This document shows positions 17,179-27,583 of a stretch of 64,000 nucleotides of DNA, piece by piece. The position numbers were made by a program, and so were the translations under genes. Every line of letters starts with the position of its first letter. The stretch's first letter is position 1. The notes under the pieces are model-generated. The model made no database searches. It worked only from the letters and a program-made list of their open reading frames with translations, and had not been told where the DNA came from. The DNA comes from JAMHWF01 sp048500255 (GTDB taxonomy: Bacteria > Pseudomonadota > Gammaproteobacteria > Burkholderiales > Burkholderiaceae_C), in contig JASNYH010000002.1 of the NCBI GenBank assembly GCA_048500255.1, positions 434,001 through 498,000 on the forward strand, written 5' to 3'.

Positions 17179-18132
17179 ATGGACCTGCTCTTCGTCGCCG
17201 ACCCGCTCGACGGGTTCAAGATCCACAAGGACTCGACGTTCGCGATGATGCGCGCTGCGGCGGCGCGCGGCCATCGCCTCTGCGCCTGCGAGCCCGCGCA
17301 GCTGCGCTGGAAGCGCGGCGCCAATGTCGATGCGCGCTGCCTGCAGATCCGCCTGACGGGCGATGCCGACGACTGGTACGAGATCGATGACGAGCCGACG
17401 CGCGACCTCGCCGGCTTCGACGCCGTGCTGATGCGCAAGGACCCGCCGTTCGACAGCGAGTACTTCTACGCCACGCACCTGCTCGAGCAGGCCGAGCGCG
17501 AAGGCGCGCGCGTGTTCAACCGCCCTCGCGCGCTGCGCGACCATTCCGAGAAGCTCGCCATCCTCGAGTTCCCGCAGTACATCGCGCCGACGCTGGTGAC
17601 GCGCGACGCGCAGGCGGTGCGCGACTTCCACGCCGAGCATCACGACGTCATCCTCAAGCCGCTCGACGGCATGGGCGGCATGGGCATCTTTCGCGTCGGC
17701 CGCGACGGGCTCAACCTCGGCAGCATCGTCGAGACGCTCAACGCCGGCGGCGCGCGCACGCTCATGGTCCAGCAGTACCTGCCGGCGATCGCGCAGGGCG
17801 ACAAGCGAGTGCTCGTGATCGGCGGCGAGCCGGTGCCCTATGCGCTGGCGCGCATTCCGCAGGGCAGCGAGATCCGCGGCAACCTCGCCGCCGGCGGCAA
17901 GGGCGTCGCGCAGCCGCTGACGCCGCGCGACCGCGAGATTGCCGAGGCGCTGGGGCCCCGGCTGGCGGCCCGCGGCCTGCTCGTCGTCGGCCTCGACGTG
18001 ATCGGCGACTGCCTGACCGAGATCAACGTGACCAGCCCGACGTGCTTTCAGGAGATCACGGAGCAGACCGGCTTCGACGTTGCAGAGCGCTGGCTCGACG
18101 CGCTCGAGGCGGCGCTGACGGCGACACCATGA
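17179..18132 (+). CDS. gshB: glutathione synthase
   Basis: 317-residue ATP-grasp enzyme that joins glycine to gamma-glutamylcysteine. The N-terminal domain begins MDLLFVADPLDGFKIHKDST, with DAVLMRKDPPFDSEYFYATH near residue 75; the ATP-grasp part contains ILKPLDGMGGMGIFRV and RVLVIGGEPVPYALARIP; the C-terminal INVTSPTCFQEI gives metal ligands. Length equals the E. coli enzyme. Start ATG 17179 is 5 bp after kup, and its stop overlaps the next gene's ATG (ATGA), so the run is probably one transcript. Confidence 0.96.
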   Translation: MDLLFVADPLDGFKIHKDSTFAMMRAAAARGHRLCACEPAQLRWKRGANVDARCLQIRLTGDADDWYEIDDEPTRDLAGFDAVLMRKDPPFDSEYFYATHLLEQAEREGARVFNRPRALRDHSEKLAILEFPQYIAPTLVTRDAQAVRDFHAEHHDVILKPLDGMGGMGIFRVGRDGLNLGSIVETLNAGGARTLMVQQYLPAIAQGDKRVLVIGGEPVPYALARIPQGSEIRGNLAAGGKGVAQPLTPRDREIAEALGPRLAARGLLVVGLDVIGDCLTEINVTSPTCFQEITEQTGFDVAERWLDALEAALTATP

Positions 18133-20201
18133 CGACCCCGCGGGCGCGCGCCGCGACGACCGACCCCTACCTCTGGCTCGAGAAGGTCGGCGGCAAGCGC
18201 GCACTCGACTGGGTGCGCGGACGCAATGCGGCGACGCTCGCCGTATTGCGGTCAGGGCCCGGCCACGAGGCGATGCGCGCGGCGCTGCTCGACGCCTACG
18301 ACGCGCACGACCGCATCCCGTCGATCACGCGGCGCGGCGATCGGCTCTACAACTTCTGGCAGGACCAGCGCCATCGCCGCGGCCTGTGGCGGCGCACGAC
18401 GCTGACCGACTATGCGATGCCGCAGCCCGCCTGGGAGCCGGTGCTCGACCTCGACGCCCTGTGCCGCGCCGAACGCCGCAGCTGGGTGTGGGACGGCGCC
18501 GAGGGTTACGGACCCGACTACCGGCGCTGCCTCGTCTCGCTGTCGCCCGGCGGCAGCGACGCCGTCGTCGTGCGCGAGTTCGACCTCGTCGACAAGCGCT
18601 TCGTCGACGGCGGCTTCGTCGTGCCCGAAGCCAAGACGGACGTCGAGTGGTGCGACGCCGACACGATCTACGTCGCCACCGACTTCGGCCCCGGCTCGCT
18701 CACGTCGTCGGGCTACCCGCGCGTGATCAAGCGCTGGCGGCGCGGCACGCCGCTGGCCGACGCCGTGACGGTGTTCGAGGGCGAGGCCGACGACGTCTCG
18801 GTGTGGGTGTCGGTCGACCGCACGCCGGGCTACGAGCGCACGCTGTTCGGCCGCTCGCTCGACTTCTACAACGACCGCTGCTTCCTGCTGCAGTCCGACG
18901 GCGCGCTGCGCGAGATCGACAAGCCGAGCGACGCCGGCCTGAGCTTCGAGCGCGAGTGGCTGCTGCTCGAGCTGCGCAGCGACTGGGAGGTCGGCGGCGA
19001 GCGCCACCCCAGCGGCGCGCTGCTCGCCGCGCCGGCCGACGCCTGGCTGCGCGGCGAACGCCGCCCGCAGCGCCTGTTCACGCCGACGCCGACCTGCTCG
19101 CTCGGCGACGTGACGACGACGCGCTCGCACGTGCTGCTGACGCTGGTCGACGACGTGGCCAGCCGCGTCGAAGAGCTGCACTGGGACGGCGCGGCCTGGC
19201 AGCGCCGCGCCGTGCCGATGCCCGCGCCCGGCGCGATCGAGCTCGACGAGCTGCACGACCCGCTGTGCGTGGACGACCCGCTGGCCGACGCCTACCTCGT
19301 CGACTACACCGACTTCCTCACCCCCGACGCGCTGTGGCTGGCGACGGCGGGCCGCGACGAGCGCCGCCTGCTCAAGCAGGAGCCGGCGCGCTTCGACGCC
19401 GCCGGCATGCGCAGCGAACAGCGCTTTGCCACGTCGGCCGACGGCACGCGCGTGCCCTATTTCGTCGTGTGGCCGCAGGGCGCGCGCGCCGACGGCGCGA
19501 ACCCGACGCTGCTCTACGGCTACGGCGGCTTCGAGGAGTCGCTGCAGCCGTGGTATTCGGCCGGCTTCGGCATCGCCTGGCTGGCGCGCGGCGGCGTGCT
19601 CGTCGTCGCCAACACGCGCGGCGGCGGCGAGTACGGCCCGGCCTGGCATCAGGCGGCGCTCAAGGCCGGGCGGCAGCGCAGCTTCGACGACTTCATCGCC
19701 GTCGCCGAGGCGCTGGTGCGCGAGCGCGTCACGGCGCCGCCGCGGCTGGGCATCATGGGCGGCAGCAACGGCGGCCTGCTCGTCGCCGCCGTCGCGCTGC
19801 AGCGCCCCGAGCTGTTCGGCGCCGTCGTCTGCCAAGTGCCGCTGCTCGACATGCGGCGCTATCACAAGCTGCTCGCCGGCGCGTCGTGGGTCGCCGAGTA
19901 CGGCGATCCCGACGACGCGGCCGACTGGGCGGCGATGAAGGACTGGTCGCCGTACCAGAACGTGCGCGCCGGCGTGCGCTTGCCCCCGCTGCTGCTGACG
20001 ACGTCGACGCGCGACGATCGCGTGCACCCGGGCCATGCGCGCAAGATGGCGGCGCGCATGCTGGAGCAGGGTCACGACGTGCTGTACTACGAGAACATGG
20101 AAGGCGGCCACGGCGGCGCGGCCGACAACGAGCAGCGCGCCGAGGTGCAGGCGCTCGAGTTCGGCTTCCTGTGGCGCGCGCTCGGCCGCGCCGGAGCGTG
20201 A
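18129..20201 (+). CDS. S9 family prolyl oligopeptidase-like serine peptidase
   Basis: 690-residue peptidase with an N-terminal beta-propeller (about residues 70-410, start TTDPYLWLEKVGGKRALDWV) and a C-terminal alpha/beta-hydrolase domain. Catalytic residues are readable: Ser in IMGGSNGGLLVAA, Asp in TSTRDDRVHPGHA and His in NMEGGHGGAADN. No signal peptide, so cytoplasmic. Start ATG 18129 overlaps the gshB stop (ATGA), indicating coupling. Substrates of such enzymes are short proline-containing peptides; a specific one is not known. Confidence 0.92.
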   Translation: MTTPRARAATTDPYLWLEKVGGKRALDWVRGRNAATLAVLRSGPGHEAMRAALLDAYDAHDRIPSITRRGDRLYNFWQDQRHRRGLWRRTTLTDYAMPQPAWEPVLDLDALCRAERRSWVWDGAEGYGPDYRRCLVSLSPGGSDAVVVREFDLVDKRFVDGGFVVPEAKTDVEWCDADTIYVATDFGPGSLTSSGYPRVIKRWRRGTPLADAVTVFEGEADDVSVWVSVDRTPGYERTLFGRSLDFYNDRCFLLQSDGALREIDKPSDAGLSFEREWLLLELRSDWEVGGERHPSGALLAAPADAWLRGERRPQRLFTPTPTCSLGDVTTTRSHVLLTLVDDVASRVEELHWDGAAWQRRAVPMPAPGAIELDELHDPLCVDDPLADAYLVDYTDFLTPDALWLATAGRDERRLLKQEPARFDAAGMRSEQRFATSADGTRVPYFVVWPQGARADGANPTLLYGYGGFEESLQPWYSAGFGIAWLARGGVLVVANTRGGGEYGPAWHQAALKAGRQRSFDDFIAVAEALVRERVTAPPRLGIMGGSNGGLLVAAVALQRPELFGAVVCQVPLLDMRRYHKLLAGASWVAEYGDPDDAADWAAMKDWSPYQNVRAGVRLPPLLLTTSTRDDRVHPGHARKMAARMLEQGHDVLYYENMEGGHGGAADNEQRAEVQALEFGFLWRALGRAGA

Positions 20202-20205
20202 CGCG

Positions 20206-22095
<1,890 letters not shown>

Positions 22096-22103
22096 GCGTC
22101 GGA

Positions 22104-22865
22104 TCAGCGGCCGAGGCCGCCGAACCACGAATCGCCGAACCACGAGTCGCCGGCTGCCACGGGATGCGTGCGGCTGACGATCAGGCCCGACTGCAGGTAC
22201 AGCGCATTGAGCAGGCGGATGGCGCGCTCACGGTCGAAGCCGGGCCACGACGACATTTCGCGCAGGTTGGTCGTGTGGCGCTGCAGTCGGTCGACGGCCG
22301 CCAGCAGTGCGCCCGACAGGCGCAGCCGGCCGAGGTCGAGCCCCGGCGCGACGCGATAGGCGGCCGTGCCGGCGATCTCGGGCAGCAGCTCGGTGCGCGC
22401 GCCGCGCAACGCCAGCTCCCACAGCAGCTCGCCCAGCGGATAGTGCTGCGACTGATCGCCGACGAGCGCTGCCTCCTCATCGCCCGGTGCACGCAGCAGC
22501 GCCGGCTCGACGTGCAGCACGCGCAGCTCGGTCAGGCGCGTGTCGAGCAGCGTGCGCATCTCGAGCGGGCTGTGCACCAGGCGCACGTGCGGGAACACGG
22601 TCAGCGGCACGACCTTGTCGGCGCACTGCAGGTGGATCGTCACGCTTTGCGCGTGGCGCACGCAGGCGGCGAGCACTTCGAGCGCTTCGCTGGCGCCGCC
22701 GTCCTGCTCGAAGCGCATCAGGTCGGCCGTCAGCGACGGGCTGAGCGACGAGAGGCGAGAGCTGCCCGAGCCGCCCTGGTCGCGGACGAGTTCGTCGAGA
22801 TAGCGCCGGAATGCGCTGACGCGCATCAACTCGGGTTCACCGAACGGAATCGTGGGTTCGAACAT
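22104..22865 (-). CDS. hypothetical protein of unknown family
   Basis: 253-residue soluble protein that I do not recognise. It is mainly helical, with no signal peptide or membrane segment. Visible features: a Ser-rich stretch (GSGSSRLSSLSPSL) near residue 33, a middle domain with HAQSVTIHLQCADKVVPLTV and VFPHVRLVHSPLEMRTLLDT, a C-terminal helical part ending ALYLQSGLIVSRTHP, and a tandem duplicated tail DSWFGDSWFG. Start ATG 22865 was chosen; a TTG-initiated frame to 22916 has no ribosome site. It is convergent with uup (8 bp apart) and is followed upstream by the MocR gene on the same strand. The segment with an Ala/Gln-rich ligand-like domain might be regulatory, but that is a guess. Confidence 0.72.
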   Translation of the reverse strand: MFEPTIPFGEPELMRVSAFRRYLDELVRDQGGSGSSRLSSLSPSLTADLMRFEQDGGASEALEVLAACVRHAQSVTIHLQCADKVVPLTVFPHVRLVHSPLEMRTLLDTRLTELRVLHVEPALLRAPGDEEAALVGDQSQHYPLGELLWELALRGARTELLPEIAGTAAYRVAPGLDLGRLRLSGALLAAVDRLQRHTTNLREMSSWPGFDRERAIRLLNALYLQSGLIVSRTHPVAAGDSWFGDSWFGGLGR

Positions 22866-22974
22866 GCCGGGCGGCGGGGCGCCTGCTTGAAAACTCTGGT
22901 TACAACTGTAGGGCAAGTCGCGCGAGCCGAACAGCGGGTCGGCCCGGGGGCGGGCCCTTCATCCGCGGGCCATC

Positions 22975-24411
22975 TCACCCGAGGAGCTTGTCGCGTGCCT
23001 GTTCGAAGGCGCGCCAGAAGCGCGCGTCCTGCGTCGTCGCGAAGTTGATGCGCATCAGCGTGCTCGGCCGCCGCGTGGCATGGAACAGCGCGCCCGGCGC
23101 GAGCAGCCAGCCGTCGTCGAGCATGGCGCGTGCCAGCCGTTCGGTGTCGACGCCGGTGTCGACCCAGCCGAACAGGCCGCGCGGCGGCGCCGCGAAGCGG
23201 CAGCCGGCCGCCTCCGCGTGGCGCACGGTGCGCACGCGCGCGGCGTCCAGGCGCGCCGTCACGCGTTCGGCGTGGCGGCGCAGCCCGCCTTGCTCGAGGC
23301 ACCAGGCGAGTGCCTGCTCGGTCAGGCCCGGCGTCGTCAGCGTCGACAGCAGCTTGGTGTCGATCAGTCGCTCGACGAGCGCCGGCGCCGCCGCCAGGTA
23401 GCCGACGCGCCAGTTGGGCGCCAGGATCTTGGAAAAGCCCGAGATGTAGACGGTGCGCTGCAGCCCGTCGAGCGCCGCCAGGCGCGGCAAGTGCGGCGGC
23501 GCGAGGTGTGAATAGGTGTCGTCCTCGACGATCGTCAGCTCGTGGCCCTGCGTGATCTGCAGCAGGCGATGTGCTGCCGCCAGCGACAGCGATGCGCCGG
23601 TCGGGTTGTGCAGCACCGACACCGTGACGTAGAGGCGCGGCCGGTGTGCCTCGAGCAGCGTGTGCAGCACGCCGAGGTCGGGACCGTCGTCGCCACGCGG
23701 CACGGGCAGCACGCGCAGACCCAGCGCCTGCAGCCGCGCGTACTCGACCGACCAGCCCGGCTCGTCGACGAGCACGGGATCGCCGGCGCGCAGCAGCGTG
23801 CGCGTCACGACGTCGAGCGCATGCGTCGCGCCGACCGTCGTCACGATCTGCGCGGGCGTCGCCGCGATGCCGTGGTCGGCGAGCCGCGCCACGAGGGCGC
23901 CGCGCAGCCGCGGGTCGCCCGCCGGGTCGCCGTAGCGCAGCGCGTCGGCGCCGCCGGCGCCGACGCGGCGCAGCGCCGTCGTCAGCAGCGCCGCGTCGAG
24001 CCATTCGACCGGCAGCGTGCCCAGGCTCGGCATCGGCTGCGCGCCGGGCGGCTGGAACATGCCGCGCATCAGCGCCGTCGCGCTGTCGGGCAGCGGCAGC
24101 CGGCTGCGGCGGCCGTCGTCGTCGACGGCTGCGCCGCCCGTGCCGGCGAGCGGAGCCCGCGCGTCGCGCACGAAGAAGCCGCGCTGGCGCCGCGCCTCGA
24201 CCAGCCCCTGCGCCGTGAGCAGGTCGTAGGCTGCGACGACGGTGTAGGCGCTCACGCCGTGGCGACGCGCACATTCGCGTACCGACGGCAGCCGCGATCC
24301 CGGTGCGAGCAGGCGTTGGCGGATGCGCTCGCCGTAGCGCGCGGCAAGTTGCTCCGTCAGCGTGGCGTCGGCGCCGCGCGCGAGCAACGGGGTCTCGGAA
24401 GGCGGGGACAT
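22975..24411 (-). CDS. MocR-type PLP-dependent transcriptional regulator
   Basis: 478-residue fusion of a GntR winged helix (residues about 15-82, LPSVRECARRHGVSAYTVVA) and a fold-type I aminotransferase domain. The PLP Lys is in VYISGFSKILAPNWRVGYL near residue 305; VDEPGWSVEYARL and VSVLHNPTGASLSL are typical of the aminotransferase part. Such regulators usually control a neighbouring gene in response to a PLP-binding amine. It is divergent from a DMT exporter, with a perfect inverted repeat between them. Start ATG 24411 (MSPPSETPLLARG). Confidence 0.9.
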   Translation of the reverse strand: MSPPSETPLLARGADATLTEQLAARYGERIRQRLLAPGSRLPSVRECARRHGVSAYTVVAAYDLLTAQGLVEARRQRGFFVRDARAPLAGTGGAAVDDDGRRSRLPLPDSATALMRGMFQPPGAQPMPSLGTLPVEWLDAALLTTALRRVGAGGADALRYGDPAGDPRLRGALVARLADHGIAATPAQIVTTVGATHALDVVTRTLLRAGDPVLVDEPGWSVEYARLQALGLRVLPVPRGDDGPDLGVLHTLLEAHRPRLYVTVSVLHNPTGASLSLAAAHRLLQITQGHELTIVEDDTYSHLAPPHLPRLAALDGLQRTVYISGFSKILAPNWRVGYLAAAPALVERLIDTKLLSTLTTPGLTEQALAWCLEQGGLRRHAERVTARLDAARVRTVRHAEAAGCRFAAPPRGLFGWVDTGVDTERLARAMLDDGWLLAPGALFHATRRPSTLMRINFATTQDARFWRAFEQARDKLLG

Positions 24412-24426
24412 GTGTCGTTCGTCGAG

Positions 24427-24465
24427 CCGATACAGTGGCGAACAGGGGTGGTCTGATTGTATCGG
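24427..24465. promoter_or_regulatory. candidate operator between the MocR regulator and the DMT exporter
   Basis: CCGATACA (24427-24434) and TGTATCGG (24458-24465) form a perfect 8-bp inverted repeat with a 23-bp spacer, centre to centre 31 bp or about three helical turns. A direct repeat TGGTCTG also occurs at 24449-24455 and 24474-24480. MocR dimers bind two separated half-sites, so this layout fits, but which motif is used is unknown. Confidence 0.55.
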
Positions 24466-24498
24466 TCGTGTGTTGGTCTGCGGCCTAGACTGGGTCTC

Positions 24499-25416
24499 AT
24501 GTCGATCCACCGCACCGATCCCGTCGCCGACGGCAGCGACGAACGCCGTCATCGCCGGCGCGGGCTCGCCCTCGCGCTGCTCGGCGTCGCCGTGTTCGCC
24601 GCCACGGCGCCGATGACGCGGCTGGCGGTCGGGGACGATGCGCGGCCGCAACTGTCGCCGCTCTTCGTCGCGGCCGGGCGCGCCGCGCTGGCCGCGCTGC
24701 TTGCCGCCGCCTGGCTCGTGGCCGTGCGTTCGCCGTGGCCGCGCGCCGACCAGTGGCGCTCGCTCGCCGTCACGGCGGGTGGCGCCGTCGTCGGTTTCCC
24801 GCTGCTGCTGGGCTTCGCGCTGCGCCACGTCGATGCGTCGCACGCTGCCGTCGTCATCGGCGTGCTGCCGCTGGCCACGGCGGCCTGCGCGGCCGTCGTG
24901 CAGCGCCAGCGCGCGACGCCGGCGTTCTGGGTCAGCGCCGTCGTGGGCGCCGCCATCGTCGTCGGCTATGCGCTGCGCGGCGGCGCCGGCCTGGGCGCGG
25001 CCGATGCGCTGCTGCTGCTGGCCGTGGCGAGTGCCGCCGTGGGCTACGTGTGGGGCGCGCGGCTGTCGCTCGCGATGCCGCCGGCGCACGTCATCAGCTG
25101 GGCGCTCGTCGTTGCCGCGCCGCTGACGCTGCCGGTGGCCTGGCTCGATCGGCCGTCGCAGCCGGTCGATGCGGCGGCGTGGGGCGGCTTCGTCTACGTC
25201 GCCGTGTTCTCGATGTGGCTCGGCTTCTTCGCCTGGTATCGCGGCCTTGCGCAGGCGGGCACGCTGCGCGCGAGCCAGGTGCAACTGCTGCAGCCGTTCC
25301 TGTCGCTCGCCTTCGCCGTGCCGCTGCTCGGCGAGCGCATCGACGCGGCGACGGTCGGCTGCGCGGCGGCCGTCGTCGTCGCGCTGCTGGCCGGCCAGCG
25401 CGCCGCCGCGCGATGA
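24499..25416 (+). CDS. EamA/DMT superfamily transporter
   Basis: 305-residue inner-membrane protein with ten predicted helices in two EamA repeats (about residues 20-150 and 160-300). The end of repeat two carries QVQLLQPFLSLAFAVPLLGE, a typical EamA segment. Family members export amino acids or other metabolites. The divergent MocR regulator and shared intergenic operator suggest it exports an amine or amino acid sensed through PLP; this is inference. Start ATG 24499 was preferred to an upstream in-frame TTG/ATG-like position that lies in the operator. Stop overlaps an ATG leading into the PhzF gene. Confidence 0.87.
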   Translation: MSIHRTDPVADGSDERRHRRRGLALALLGVAVFAATAPMTRLAVGDDARPQLSPLFVAAGRAALAALLAAAWLVAVRSPWPRADQWRSLAVTAGGAVVGFPLLLGFALRHVDASHAAVVIGVLPLATAACAAVVQRQRATPAFWVSAVVGAAIVVGYALRGGAGLGAADALLLLAVASAAVGYVWGARLSLAMPPAHVISWALVVAAPLTLPVAWLDRPSQPVDAAAWGGFVYVAVFSMWLGFFAWYRGLAQAGTLRASQVQLLQPFLSLAFAVPLLGERIDAATVGCAAAVVVALLAGQRAAAR

Positions 25417-25445
25417 TCCGCCCAACGCCAGGAGCCACCGTGCCG

Positions 25446-26279
25446 ATGAAGTACCGCTACCGAGTCGTCGACGTGTTCACGCGCGAGCCGGCTTGCGGCA
25501 ATCCCGTGGCCGTCGTGCACGACGCCGACGACCTGCCCGAAGAGACGATGCAGCAGCTCGCGCGCTGGACCAACCTGTCGGAGACCGTCTTCCTGCTGGC
25601 GCCGACCGACCCCGGCGCCGACTACCGGCTGCGCATCTTCGCGCCGGGCGGCGAACTGCCGTTCGCCGGCCACCCGACGCTCGGCGCCTGCCGCGCCTGG
25701 CTCGAAGCCGGTGGCCGACCGCGCCGCAACGGCGAGGTGGTGCAGCAGTGCGGCATCGGCAGTGTCCGGCTGCGGCGCGACGGCGCACGGTGGGCGTTCG
25801 CCGCGCCGCCGCTGCGCAGCGAGGCGGTCGATGCGGCGTTGCTCGGGGCCGTCGTGCGCGCGCTGGGTCTCGACGAGGCGTGCGTGCGCGCGGCGCGCTG
25901 GCTCGACAACGGCCCGCGCTGGCTGGCGCTGCGCCTCGAATCCGCCGCCGACGTGCTGGCGCTCGAGCCCGACCACGCGGCCCTCGAGCCGCTCGCCAAG
26001 GTTGGCGTCGTCGGTGCCCACGCGCCGGGCGGCGACTGTGCCTTCGAGGTGCGCGCCTTCGCGGCGCCGCTGGGCATCGCCGAGGATCCGGTGACGGGTA
26101 GCCTCAACGCGTCGCTCGCGCAGTGGCTGATCGGCGACGGCCTCGCGCCGGCGCGCTACGTCGCCGCGCAGGGCACGCGGCTCGGGCGGCGCGGCCGCGT
26201 ACACGTCGCCGCCGCCGACGACGGCGTCTGGATCGGCGGCGACTGCGTGACGTGCATCGAGGGCACGCTCGCCTCGTGA
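25446..26279 (+). CDS. PhzF family isomerase-like protein
   Basis: 277-residue protein with the two-domain diaminopimelate-epimerase fold of the PhzF family. The start region RYRVVDVFTREPACGNPVAV is canonical, the catalytic Glu is E46 in NLSETVFL, and GGELPFAGHPTLGACRAWLE and GIAEDPVTGSLN follow. Most members are not phenazine enzymes; the substrate is unknown. It lies 29 bp after the exporter gene and is probably co-transcribed with it, so it may isomerise or degrade the exported compound. A GTG at 25440 with GGAG at 25431 is an alternative start two residues upstream. Confidence 0.88.
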   Translation: MKYRYRVVDVFTREPACGNPVAVVHDADDLPEETMQQLARWTNLSETVFLLAPTDPGADYRLRIFAPGGELPFAGHPTLGACRAWLEAGGRPRRNGEVVQQCGIGSVRLRRDGARWAFAAPPLRSEAVDAALLGAVVRALGLDEACVRAARWLDNGPRWLALRLESAADVLALEPDHAALEPLAKVGVVGAHAPGGDCAFEVRAFAAPLGIAEDPVTGSLNASLAQWLIGDGLAPARYVAAQGTRLGRRGRVHVAAADDGVWIGGDCVTCIEGTLAS

Positions 26280-26331
26280 CGATCGTCGCCGGGATGTGCC
26301 CGCGGATCCCCTGCGTTCGGCCCGGAGCGGG

Positions 26332-27570
26332 TCAGCGCCGCCAGCGCCAGGCGTGCGCCAGCTGCTCCCAGGCGGCCGCCCGGGCGGGGTCGGCGCTGCG
26401 CGTCAGCGCCATGTAGCGGCGCGTCGCCACGAAGACACACGCCAGCAAGAAGGCGAGCAGCGTGCTCGCCAGCACGATGACGGCGCGCGCCGGCTTGGAC
26501 TTGCGGTCGGGCGGCAGGGCGGCGTCGACGACCTGCAGCCCCGGCGCCTCCTTGGCCTCGTCGAGCTTGGCGATCTCGTACTGGCGCAGCATCGCCTCGA
26601 GCAGCGCCTCCTGGACCTTGAGTTCGCGGCGCGCGCGCACGTATTCGATCGCCGCCTCGGGCAGCTTGCCCACCGGCAGGTCGACGACGCTGCCGGGCGT
26701 GCCGGCCTGCGACGACTCCATGCGCGCCAGCTCGGCGCGCAGCGCGCGCAGCTCGGCGAGGATGCGCTGCACGTCGGGGTTCTGCTCCGTCGCGCTGGTG
26801 CGCATCACCTTGAGCAGCACTTCGCGCTCGGCGATCTGCGCGCGCACCATCGCGGCGGCACCGATCAGCGCCTCGGCCTGCTTGTCGAGCACGATGACGC
26901 CCGACTTCTCCTGCACCTCGCGCATGTGCTGCTCGGCCTTGACGAGGCGGTCCTTGGTGTCGCGCAGCTGCTGGTCGAAGAACTGGCGCCGGTGCTGCGC
27001 CTCGGTGACGGCGAGCCGGCTCATCAGGCGCGTGATCTCGTCGGTGTAGGCGTTGGCGAGGGCGGCGGCGAACTTGGGTTCGCGGTCGTCGACTTCGACG
27101 TTGATGACGCCGGCCTTCTTCTCCGTCGAGATGCGCACGAACTCGGGGAAGGTCTTGCGCAGCTCTTCGTAGGTCTCGACGTCCCAGCGATCGCGCAGGT
27201 TCAGCCGCTCGTCGAGCGCGCGCTGCACGCTGTCGCTCTTGAGCAGCGCGACGTACATCTCGTCGGGCGACTTGGGCACCAGGCCGCCGCCGAGCGCCAG
27301 CCCGCCGAGCGCGCCGAGCGCTGCCAGCGCGCCGGCCGCGCCGCCCTGCTGCTGGCTGGCCGGCGGCAGCATCGACACGCGTGCCGTGAACTTCGGCGGC
27401 AGCAGCAGCGCGACCGCCAGCGCCGCCAGCGCCGCGACCAGCGTCACGGCGGCGATGCCGCGCTTGGCTTCGCCGAGCCAGGTCAGCAGCTCGACCAGCC
27501 CGATCTCGGGACCGTCGTCGACGTCGGCGTCGACGACGGCCAGCGGCAGGTTCGAATCCACGGCGCTCAT
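26332..27570 (-). CDS. Wzz/GumC-type polysaccharide co-polymerase
   Basis: 412-residue inner-membrane protein of the chain-length determinant family. One helix at about residues 42-60 and a second at about 370-390 flank a periplasmic domain with the coiled coil RLMSRLAVTEAQHRRQFFDQ to about residue 250. The C-terminal tail is short and lacks a tyrosine-kinase domain. It lies 13 bp after the SLBB gene on the same strand. Wzz-like proteins set polymer length; no polymerase or flippase is in the window, so the pathway is incomplete here. Confidence 0.88.
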   Translation of the reverse strand: MSAVDSNLPLAVVDADVDDGPEIGLVELLTWLGEAKRGIAAVTLVAALAALAVALLLPPKFTARVSMLPPASQQQGGAAGALAALGALGGLALGGGLVPKSPDEMYVALLKSDSVQRALDERLNLRDRWDVETYEELRKTFPEFVRISTEKKAGVINVEVDDREPKFAAALANAYTDEITRLMSRLAVTEAQHRRQFFDQQLRDTKDRLVKAEQHMREVQEKSGVIVLDKQAEALIGAAAMVRAQIAEREVLLKVMRTSATEQNPDVQRILAELRALRAELARMESSQAGTPGSVVDLPVGKLPEAAIEYVRARRELKVQEALLEAMLRQYEIAKLDEAKEAPGLQVVDAALPPDRKSKPARAVIVLASTLLAFLLACVFVATRRYMALTRSADPARAAAWEQLAHAWRWRR

Positions 27571-27583
27571 CCTGCGGCCTCGC

